In this document: in pieces, positions 8,748 to 13,936 of the stretch | How positions within the stretch are numbered: position 1 is the stretch's first letter | Layout of the letters: each line of letters begins with the position of its first letter | NCBI GenBank assembly: GCA_903901375.1 | Contig: CAIUQV010000039.1 | Location: 1 to 13,936, forward strand | Source of the DNA: an uncultured Ignavibacteriota bacterium | GTDB lineage: Bacteria > Bacteroidota > Ignavibacteria > Tepidaquicellales > Tepidaquicellaceae | Direction of reading: 5' to 3' | DNA length: 13,936 nt | The notes under the pieces: model-generated | What the model saw: the letters and a program-made list of their open reading frames with translations, nothing else | Databases searched by the model: none | Told to the model about the DNA's origin: nothing | Program-made: the position numbers and the translations under genes

Positions 8748-8779
8748 AATATAAACTAAATCTTATTTTAGTTTATATT
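8748..8779. terminator. AT-rich perfect 13-bp hairpin after the PAS gene
   Basis: AATATAAACTAAA (8748-8760), loop TCTTAT, TTTAGTTTATATT (8767-8779), no mismatch, 17 bases past the PAS stop codon. The position fits transcription termination between convergent units, although the stem has only two G-C pairs and no following T run. It also overlaps the end of the small minus-strand reading frame described separately. Confidence 0.4.
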
Positions 8780-8928
8780 GATTGGAAAAATTCTATTAAA
8801 TACCAGATTTTATCGCTTATCGCCTCGTCCATTTCAGCCTTGCATAACTGAAAATTAAACGTTTTCAGGTTTCTTCTCGTATCGTTCTCGTAGGTTTCTC
8901 GTTTAAAGATGGTCAGAGATTCGCTCAA
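8773..8928 (-). CDS. Possible small unrecognised gene or gene remnant
   Basis: The gap 8731-8978 has no obvious gene, but one minus-strand frame stays open for about 66 codons up to the stop at 8773-8775. With a TTG start at 8928 it would encode 51 residues (SESLTIFKRETYENDTRRN, later LKTFNFQLCKAEMDEAISDK and IWYLIEFFQSI). The composition, charged and aromatic with Trp-Tyr and an amphipathic end, looks protein-like rather than random. A second minus-strand frame just upstream also looks coding (EINIEFNLAEKFPDDKN, then TYLERISDHL) and stops at 8903-8905, so a single-base shift could join them into one ancestral protein ending near the carbonic anhydrase stop. No ATG or ribosome-binding site is present. 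It may be a broken gene, a real small gene with an alternative start, or chance. Confidence 0.22.
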   Translation of the reverse strand: MSESLTIFKRETYENDTRRNLKTFNFQLCKAEMDEAISDKIWYLIEFFQSI

Positions 8929-8978
8929 GATAGGTATTTTTGTCGTCCGGAAATTTTTCAGCCAGATTAAATTCTATA

Positions 8979-9521
8979 TTAATCTCCTGCCTGTCTGGTG
9001 ACCCAGACTTTATCAGATTTTCTGTAATTCCTGACGTACATTAGGTAATGCTCTGCACTTGTTTTAATTCTATCGATTTCTTCAGGCTTAAGATCACGGA
9101 TTATTTTTCCCGGAAGTCCCGCAACAAGTACACCCGGCGGTACCTGAAAGTTCTCTTTGACAAGCGTACCGGCAGCAATGAAAGAATTCTCGCCTATTAC
9201 ACAGGCATCAAGAAGTTTTGCACCCATACCGATTAATACATGATTTTTTACTGTACATCCATGCAGTATTGCACCATGACCAATAGTCACATCGTTTGCA
9301 ATATTCAGAGGATGTTTCTGATAAGTGCAGTGAAGAATACTTCCATCCTGTATATTTGTTCTTTCACCGACGCGAATGTAATGAACATCACCCCTGACAA
9401 CTGCATTAAACCATACACTGACATCTTTTGCCAGAACAACATCACCTATAACCTGTGCACCTTCGCATATAAAAACAGATTCATCTATTTTGGGATGAAT
9501 TCCCATGTATGGCATTATCAT
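8979..9521 (-). CDS. Gamma-class carbonic anhydrase family protein
   Basis: A 180-residue left-handed beta-helix protein of hexapeptide repeats. The family's zinc ligands are in place: His64 (SILHCT), His82 and His87 (TIGHGAILHGC). Also conserved are Arg43 and Asp45 (VVRGDVH), Asn56, Gln58 and Asp59 (RTNIQDGS). Residues from about 145 form the C-terminal helix (LKPEEIDRIKTSAEHYLMYV) seen in this family. The expected product is a trimeric cytoplasmic enzyme that interconverts CO2 and bicarbonate, although many members lack measured activity. The start at 9521 is supported by AAGGA at 9529-9533, seven bases upstream; Met3 is the alternative. It begins 20 bp after the BtuG-like gene and probably shares its transcript, so it may be B12-regulated with the rest of the operon. 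Confidence 0.88.
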   Translation of the reverse strand: MIMPYMGIHPKIDESVFICEGAQVIGDVVLAKDVSVWFNAVVRGDVHYIRVGERTNIQDGSILHCTYQKHPLNIANDVTIGHGAILHGCTVKNHVLIGMGAKLLDACVIGENSFIAAGTLVKENFQVPPGVLVAGLPGKIIRDLKPEEIDRIKTSAEHYLMYVRNYRKSDKVWVTRQAGD

Positions 9522-9528
9522 ATCTAAA

Positions 9529-9533
9529 TCCTT
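9529..9533 (-). promoter_or_regulatory. Ribosome-binding site for the gamma carbonic anhydrase gene
   Basis: AAGGA on the minus strand with a seven-base spacer to the ATG at 9521. It favours the first Met over the Met two codons later. Confidence 0.55.
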
Positions 9534-9541
9534 ATTTTAAA

Positions 9542-10573
9542 TTAATAATTAATAATTATTCGTCTTGGTGCAATACCTGTAATAAAAGTTTTAATCATTG
9601 TTCCGTTTACATCATAAACAAGAAACCTTCCCGATGATACAAAATCCATTGCGTCTGCAAGATAGTGTTTCTGATTTAAATAATCATAGGCATATCCGTA
9701 AATAAATGACTGCGCACTTGGTTTTGATATTAACTTTGTGAAGTTCTTATTATCTAAGCTCAGCTTTACTATATCGCTATTAACCCCTATAAAATAAACG
9801 TTATTAGTGGATTTATCTACACTAAAATCTTTTGAAAATCCAAAAGGAGAATACAATGAGTCTGCTAATTTGAATGATGAGGTTTCAAACACATAAATCT
9901 TACCAGTTGAACTGTTTGATGATACGAGTAGTCGTCCGTCATTGGTTATTGCGATACCGGAAGGATCTTTGTCAACCCTCAGAACTTTAACTACTTCATC
10001 TGTATTTGCATCAATAACCGAGACAGTAGAATCAGAAGCTCCACCGTACGTACTTGTATTGCAAACAAATACTTTATTATTATAAGAGATAATTTCCTGC
10101 GGATACACCCCGACATTGATTTCTTTAAGAGTGTTTAATGTACTTACATCCAATACCGAGACTTTTGATGTGGGTCCGTTTGTTATGTACAGTTTATTGT
10201 TAGAAGCGCACAGAGAGTAAGGATTAGTACCAACTGAATTCTGGGATATCACAGTACCATTCATATCAGTTTTATATATTTTTCCTGCAGCAAAAAAATT
10301 ACCCTGTTCAGTTAAATACAAGTTGCTGTTATATTTTATCATTCCGTCTGGAAATAGTCCAAGTGTAACAGGATTAAATAAACTAACATAAAACGAGTCT
10401 TTATTACTGTTGTAATATGAAAGTTTAGAAGACCCTGGAGTCATTCCACCTTCACTTAGCACAAAAACTCCTTCTGAAGTAACAGTTACGGGAGGTACTA
10501 CAGGATTATTATCACTGCATGAAGAAATACCGATAAACATTAAAGCTGAGAATAAATATAGAAAATATTTCAT
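9542..10573 (-). CDS. btuG: BtuG-like beta-propeller lipoprotein, candidate surface cobamide-binding protein
   Basis: A 343-residue lipoprotein. The signal peptide ends in a lipobox, ISSC with Cys19 as lipidation site. The rest is a YncE/DUF5074-type beta-propeller. It opens with EGVFVLSEGGMTP (residues 34-46) and KLSYYNSNKDSFYV, an opening typical of the BtuG/DUF5074 family. Blade-like repeats follow, for example VGTNPYSLCASNNKLYITNG (114-133) and VSVLDVSTL, then VSVIDANTDEVVKVLRV and DKDPSGIAITNDGRLLVSSN. In Bacteroides, BtuG proteins are surface beta-propellers that bind B12 very tightly and hand it to BtuB. The context supports that role: it is third in a riboswitch-led cluster with btuB and the adenosyltransferase, 25 bp after the latter. 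Assignment as BtuG is inference from family style plus context; generic propeller proteins look similar. No Shine-Dalgarno was seen. Confidence 0.68.
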   Translation of the reverse strand: MKYFLYLFSALMFIGISSCSDNNPVVPPVTVTSEGVFVLSEGGMTPGSSKLSYYNSNKDSFYVSLFNPVTLGLFPDGMIKYNSNLYLTEQGNFFAAGKIYKTDMNGTVISQNSVGTNPYSLCASNNKLYITNGPTSKVSVLDVSTLNTLKEINVGVYPQEIISYNNKVFVCNTSTYGGASDSTVSVIDANTDEVVKVLRVDKDPSGIAITNDGRLLVSSNSSTGKIYVFETSSFKLADSLYSPFGFSKDFSVDKSTNNVYFIGVNSDIVKLSLDNKNFTKLISKPSAQSFIYGYAYDYLNQKHYLADAMDFVSSGRFLVYDVNGTMIKTFITGIAPRRIIINY

Positions 10574-10598
10574 ATTGTAAACAAATTATAAGTAATTA

Positions 10599-11240
10599 TT
10601 AAAATTCAATACCCGGTCTTGCCGGTATACCGTTGTCAAAATAGTGCTTTACTTTTCTCATTTCTGTAATTAAATCAGCTTTTTCCTCAAGTCCTTCCCA
10701 TAGTTTATGTCCTGTCATAATAAGTTCAAATCGCTTATTCTTTTTAAAGAGGTCAATAAGTTCTTCCACTTCTTCTTTAGTTAAAAGGTTATAAGCCACT
10801 GTAGCGATAGATTCATCAAGTATCAGAACGTCCTGTTTACCATTCAATATCAAATCCCTTGCGATAGCAAGTCCCCTCTTTGCTTCGGCAAAGTCCTGCT
10901 CCTCGTTACCAAACCTGAAAGTACCATCGCTGTTCATACGTTCGCAACCTGTAGGATATATGTCAATATCAAATCCCGTTTCTTTGAGCTTTCTGAGTAT
11001 AACCCTTTCTGCATAATGCTCATTAGTTCCGTCATAACCTTTATCGAACTGTACAAGAGCCACTTTTTTTCCTGCACCGAGTGCACGAATTGCAAGTCCG
11101 ATTGTGCTTGTTGTCTTTCCTTTACCATATCCATAATAAATATGAAGACAGTTCTTGTCCGTATCAGATAGATTTTTGTATCCTTCGATTGTTTTCATAA
11201 TCTTATCTTTATATTTTTTACCGCCGGGTTTATTTTCCAT
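10599..11240 (-). CDS. cobO: Corrinoid adenosyltransferase (CobO/BtuR/CobA type)
   Basis: A 213-residue cytoplasmic enzyme that transfers the adenosyl group of ATP to cob(I)alamin, or to cobyrinic acid a,c-diamide in de novo synthesis, forming adenosylcobalamin. The P-loop is GYGKGKTTS (residues 37-45). The Walker B-like segment is DVLILDE (137-143), followed by LIMTGH (173-178). The conserved C-terminus reads TEMRKVKHYFDNGIPARPG (192-210) and ends GIEF. Length is near the usual 180-210. The start at 11240 is one base past the btuB stop (TGA, T, ATG), which suggests translational coupling to the receptor; an internal Met15 (MKTIEGY) is the alternative start. With no cobalamin synthesis genes in the window, salvage of imported corrinoid is the likely role. 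Confidence 0.93.
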   Translation of the reverse strand: MENKPGGKKYKDKIMKTIEGYKNLSDTDKNCLHIYYGYGKGKTTSTIGLAIRALGAGKKVALVQFDKGYDGTNEHYAERVILRKLKETGFDIDIYPTGCERMNSDGTFRFGNEEQDFAEAKRGLAIARDLILNGKQDVLILDESIATVAYNLLTKEEVEELIDLFKKNKRFELIMTGHKLWEGLEEKADLITEMRKVKHYFDNGIPARPGIEF

Positions 11241-11241
11241 A

Positions 11242-13161
11242 TCAGTATTTTAATGTTAAAACAAATTTATAATTTCTTAAAGGCATTGGATATCCCGATA
11301 TAACCTGATAATCTTCATTCGTAATATTATTCACCTCAAATTTTAGTATTGCCGATATATTCTTAAACGTAATTCCGGTATAAATATTTCCATCCACAAG
11401 GAAAGTGGAATTCAGGAATGAAGTATTCTCAAAGTCAGTGTATCTTTTCCCAAGAATAACATTATAAATACCAATACCCGAATTTTTATAAACAATATCT
11501 GCACTTAACTTAAACATCTGAACTGGAATATATATCAGCTGCTTATTGTAAGTTAAGTCTCCGGGTGAATCATAATTCTTCTTCAATGAACTGTTAACAG
11601 AATAATTAGCATTTATTTTTAGAGAGGAATTATTCGATAAATTTGCATTTGTATTTAAATTAATGCTAAGTATATTCGAAATAGAATTTCCGACATTCAA
11701 AGGAGACCAGTAAACCGAATTTCCAGGTTTCCAGACTATCTTATCCGATGCATTAATGTAAGAGTAATTTATCTCAATAATGTTTTTAGAAATAAAATCA
11801 AACTCTGAGAGTATACCGGCTTCAAAATTTATTGACTTCTCTGAGTTTAAATCAGAATTCCCTCCCGTTTTCCAGTAAAGCTCATTGAAAGTAGGTGAAC
11901 GAAAAGAATTTCCAATATTAGAATGTATGACCAGACTATTGCTTCTGACAGGTTTATAATTAAAACCAAACTTTGATGTCAGTACCTGTTTATTCAAATC
12001 AGAAATATTCTCAAATCTTAATGAAGGGAAAAATGTAAGATTGTTCAGTAATTCCGTCTCATTACTCACAAACAATGCAGCGTTAAACCTTTCTCTGATT
12101 CCTTCTATCTGGTCGCTGTTAATCGTTGCGTATGATAAATCCATTCCAAGCAAAAACTTTGAAGAACTGTAATTTAACTGGAAAGAAGGATTCAGTGCAG
12201 CAGTTGTATTTTTATAATAATTACTCTGGTAAGGAAATGCAGAATAATTAGAGAGATTGTTCTGATAGTTGGCTGTAATATTAAAAGGAATATCAGATTT
12301 ATACTCAAGGTTTAAAATGGTATTCCAGTTTTTGTCAGATTGTTTTGCATTTGATGGCGCAGAACCGGTCTCCACACCCGGAAGGTTTCTTTCAGATACA
12401 TCGTAATATGAGAGCAGTGAAACTTGCATATTATTCTTAACCAAATTATACTGCAGGTTGAAATTATCTTTTGCATAGGAATTATTCAGTCGGTTCTTCT
12501 TTTCTTTGAAATTTCCGTTAAAATAATAATAATCAAAAGAATCATCTGAACGTTCATTAAAATAAGAAGCATTAATGAATGAACTCTTTAGCCTGCCTGA
12601 AACGTTAACGTCATACTTTTTATAACCGTATGAACCTGCTTCTGCCGATACAAAAACATCAAGCTTTTTCAGGTTTAAGTCATTTACAGGAGATATTGTC
12701 CTAATATTTACAACTCCGCTCACAGCATCGCTTCCATAGGAAACACTTCCTCCTGATGGCATTATCTCAATCGACTCCACTGTTTCTTTTGAGAGCAAGG
12801 ATAAATCAAACTGGGCATTTTGGGTTGAATTAAGCCGGACACCATTAAGCAGTATTAGTGTATGTTCAGCACCCAGCCCGTTAATTGAAATAGTTTTTAA
12901 TGAAGAATTACCGCCATATGATTTAATAAAAACATTTCCGGCTATTTTAAGGACATCGGATAACTGATTGCCGTTTACTTTTGAAATGAATTCTTTATCA
13001 TATACCTGTACCGAAGAAGGAGAATCCTCTCTGAGAGTTAATATCCTGTTTGAGATTACATTAATTGAAGGAGTTGATACAATAACCGAATCAGAATCAG
13101 TTTGTGCAAACAGATTAGACGTAAAAAGAAAAATCAATATGTAAATGGGCAATTTGTTCAT
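11242..13161 (-). CDS. btuB: TonB-dependent cobalamin receptor (BtuB-like)
   Basis: A 639-residue outer-membrane receptor, close in length to BtuB. Residues 1-20 are a signal peptide (ILIFLFTSNLFAQ). The mature start carries a TonB-box-like segment, DSVIVSTP (24-31). The plug domain spans about 45-155 (VQVYDKEFISKVNGNQLSDV, later INGLGAEHTLILLNGVRL and MPSGGSVSYGSDAVSGVVNI). The rest is a beta-barrel of alternating hydrophobic strands and Asn/Ser-rich loops, ending in an aromatic residue (FVLTLKY). It should bring cobamides across the outer membrane using TonB energy. It is the first gene after the cobalamin riboswitch, followed at one base by the adenosyltransferase. Substrate assignment rests on this context and the BtuB-like length and plug; the barrel alone does not show specificity. 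Only a weak ribosome-binding site (AAAGAG) precedes the ATG. Confidence 0.9.
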   Translation of the reverse strand: MNKLPIYILIFLFTSNLFAQTDSDSVIVSTPSINVISNRILTLREDSPSSVQVYDKEFISKVNGNQLSDVLKIAGNVFIKSYGGNSSLKTISINGLGAEHTLILLNGVRLNSTQNAQFDLSLLSKETVESIEIMPSGGSVSYGSDAVSGVVNIRTISPVNDLNLKKLDVFVSAEAGSYGYKKYDVNVSGRLKSSFINASYFNERSDDSFDYYYFNGNFKEKKNRLNNSYAKDNFNLQYNLVKNNMQVSLLSYYDVSERNLPGVETGSAPSNAKQSDKNWNTILNLEYKSDIPFNITANYQNNLSNYSAFPYQSNYYKNTTAALNPSFQLNYSSSKFLLGMDLSYATINSDQIEGIRERFNAALFVSNETELLNNLTFFPSLRFENISDLNKQVLTSKFGFNYKPVRSNSLVIHSNIGNSFRSPTFNELYWKTGGNSDLNSEKSINFEAGILSEFDFISKNIIEINYSYINASDKIVWKPGNSVYWSPLNVGNSISNILSINLNTNANLSNNSSLKINANYSVNSSLKKNYDSPGDLTYNKQLIYIPVQMFKLSADIVYKNSGIGIYNVILGKRYTDFENTSFLNSTFLVDGNIYTGITFKNISAILKFEVNNITNEDYQVISGYPMPLRNYKFVLTLKY

Positions 13162-13264
13162 TCAACTCTTTGATAACAATTGCGATGTGCAGGAATGAAG
13201 ATATAGAATAACTCAAAGAGTTAATATAAATCCAGAATTCTTTCCATCGCAGAATTTGAAACTT
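13162..13264 (-). promoter_or_regulatory. Candidate riboswitch expression platform for btuB translation
   Basis: This 103-base leader joins the riboswitch to btuB. In mRNA order it holds TGCGATG (13245-13251), TTAACTCTTTGA (13213-13224), CATCGCA (13181-13187) and TCAAAGAGTTGA (13162-13173). The first and third pair perfectly (7 bp). The second and fourth pair over 12 bp with one G-U; the fourth ends against the ATG and includes the only ribosome-binding-like AAAGAG. TTAACTCTTTGA can also fold locally through AACTC-TTT-GAGTT, leaving the start free. The interleaved order allows a pseudoknot or mutually exclusive forms. No T-rich terminator is present, so control of translation is the better inference. 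Confidence 0.5.
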
Positions 13265-13425
13265 GATTTTACGGCAGGTCTCCTGACTTCAAAGCTGTTT
13301 CCATTAACCTTCCCATCCTAAACAGAACAGTGGTTAAGCAAATGGTCTTCTTTGTTACAGTTGCGTGGACAGTTCCGGAACTTCACCGGATTCCCTTTTA
13401 ATGATGTAACAGCAACCGAAAAATC
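13265..13425 (-). ncRNA. Cobalamin riboswitch (AdoCbl-type aptamer)
   Basis: The minus strand carries the B12-box consensus AGTCAGGAGACCTGCC (13273-13288), the upstream conserved core GGGAATCCGGTG (13385-13396), and the CGCAACTGTAA stretch that follows it. AACCACTG lies further 3'. A P1 helix closes the element: bases 13415-13425 pair with 13265-13275 (11 positions, one U-U mismatch, one G-U). The length of about 160 bases fits the class. It precedes btuB, so when cobalamin is bound the operon is expected to be turned down. I placed the ends from the P1 pairing. Confidence 0.93.
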
Positions 13426-13430
13426 GTTTT

Positions 13431-13922
13431 TTAAAGAACTATATTATAATCTAAAATAATCTTTTTGTTTTTAACAATCAATTGTCTTTCTTTCACACCT
13501 GAAAGATTAAACATCTTTCTCGATGCTTTCACAGAATCGGTATCTTTGTATTTATCCGAGAGAAAAACAACTTCTTTTATCCCCGACTGAATAATCAGCT
13601 TGGCACATTCGTTACAGGGGAAAAGGTCTACGTATATCCTTGCTCCGTGAAGATCTTTCGTAGAATTTAGAATGGCATTTGCCTCAGCATGTACAACGTA
13701 CGGATATTTGGTCTGATTATTATCATCTGCCTGCCTTTCCCAGGGAAGATTATCATCAGAACAGCCTATCGGAAAACCATTGTACCCAATACCAACAACT
13801 TTATTTTCTTTATCTACAATGCATGCACCAACCTGCGTACTCGGGTCTTTACTTCTCTTTGCAGAGAGCATAGCTATTCCCATAAAATACTCATCCCAGC
13901 TTATGTAGTCATCACGTTTCAT
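13431..13922 (-). CDS. dCMP deaminase family protein
   Basis: A 163-residue cytoplasmic zinc enzyme expected to deaminate dCMP to dUMP, feeding dTMP synthesis. The zinc site is complete: His78 with catalytic Glu80 in HAEANAIL, then Cys103 and Cys106 in PCNECAKLIIQ. The N-terminus (SWDEYFMGIAMLSAKRSKDP, residues 8-27) and the GYNGFPIG loop (46-53) are typical of this family and favour dCMP deaminase over cytidine or tRNA deaminase. Length is normal. The ATG at 13922 has no clear Shine-Dalgarno in the 14 bases left before the window edge. The stop codon lies about 6 bases upstream of the B12 riboswitch on the same strand, but the functions are unrelated, so co-regulation is doubtful. Confidence 0.92.
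   Translation of the reverse strand: MKRDDYISWDEYFMGIAMLSAKRSKDPSTQVGACIVDKENKVVGIGYNGFPIGCSDDNLPWERQADDNNQTKYPYVVHAEANAILNSTKDLHGARIYVDLFPCNECAKLIIQSGIKEVVFLSDKYKDTDSVKASRKMFNLSGVKERQLIVKNKKIILDYNIVL
13443..13448 (-). promoter_or_regulatory. Candidate -10 element of the B12 operon promoter
   Basis: TATAAT on the minus strand inside the last codons of the dCMP deaminase gene. It would start transcription near 13436, about 10 bases before the riboswitch 5' end. No convincing -35 partner was found, and read-through from the deaminase gene is an alternative. Confidence 0.3.
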
Positions 13923-13936
13923 AGATATTTTTTAAG

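Noticed and set aside
9048..9527. Two plus-strand frames opposite the carbonic anhydrase gene
   Set aside because: The minus-strand gene has complete family motifs and a ribosome-binding site; the plus frames are Cys/Thr-rich shadows without motifs.
9537..9560. Tandem AATTATT-like repeats at the end of the BtuG-like gene
   Set aside because: They are a short low-complexity AT run overlapping the stop codon, with no consistent unit that would suggest a repeat array.
10599..11240. PduO-type adenosyltransferase
   Set aside because: The GYGKGKTT P-loop near the N-terminus and the GIEF C-terminus belong to the CobA/CobO/BtuR family; PduO-type enzymes have a different fold.
1..13936. CRISPR array, insertion sequence, phage or plasmid genes, tRNA or rRNA
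   Set aside because: I read the gaps and found no regularly spaced repeats, no transposase or integrase, no terminal inverted repeats and no tRNA cloverleaf or rRNA sequence.

Overview
The window looks like an AT-rich chromosomal piece from a Bacteroidota/Chlorobi-group bacterium, most likely the class Ignavibacteria. Two complete secreted proteins end in type IX secretion (T9SS) type A sorting domains of the YPNPFNP ... SSGIY style common in that group. Several genes lack a clear Shine-Dalgarno sequence. A cobalamin uptake operon has the Bacteroidota form, a TonB receptor plus a surface beta-propeller lipoprotein. The placement is inferred from protein style only; no rRNA or other marker gene is present.

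Positions 1-4367 hold two minus-strand genes for exported, probably surface-displayed proteins. One is a very large beta-helix protein that runs off the window's left edge (847 codons visible, no stop). The other is a 588-residue protein with a CARDB-like domain and a T9SS tail. A divergent intergenic region leads to a plus-strand gene (4557-6017) for an all-helical cytoplasmic protein of unknown function. It converges, across a perfect 11-bp hairpin, on a minus-strand secreted subtilisin-family (S8) protease with a T9SS tail (6176-8302). Divergent from the protease is a stand-alone PAS-domain protein (8398-8730).

Positions 8979-13425 form the most coherent unit, a minus-strand vitamin B12 locus. 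In transcription order it holds a cobalamin riboswitch with an intact B12 box, a btuB-type TonB-dependent receptor, a CobO/BtuR-type corrinoid adenosyltransferase, a BtuG-like beta-propeller lipoprotein and a gamma-class carbonic anhydrase-like protein. The gaps are 1, 25 and 20 bp, so one transcript is likely. The implied pathway is capture of cobamide at the cell surface by the lipoprotein and receptor, import into the periplasm, then adenosylation in the cytoplasm. No inner-membrane BtuCD/BtuF transporter lies in this window. Between the riboswitch and btuB is a leader with two interleaved complementary pairs, one of which would pair with the bases touching the btuB start codon; this is a candidate translational expression platform.

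Upstream of the riboswitch is a complete dCMP deaminase gene (13431-13922, minus). Its stop codon is only a few bases from the riboswitch, so the B12 operon promoter may lie inside its 3' end. Between the PAS gene and the carbonic anhydrase gene (8731-8978) are an AT-rich perfect hairpin and a short minus-strand reading frame that looks protein-like but is not recognisable. I saw no tRNA, rRNA, CRISPR array, insertion sequence or phage gene.
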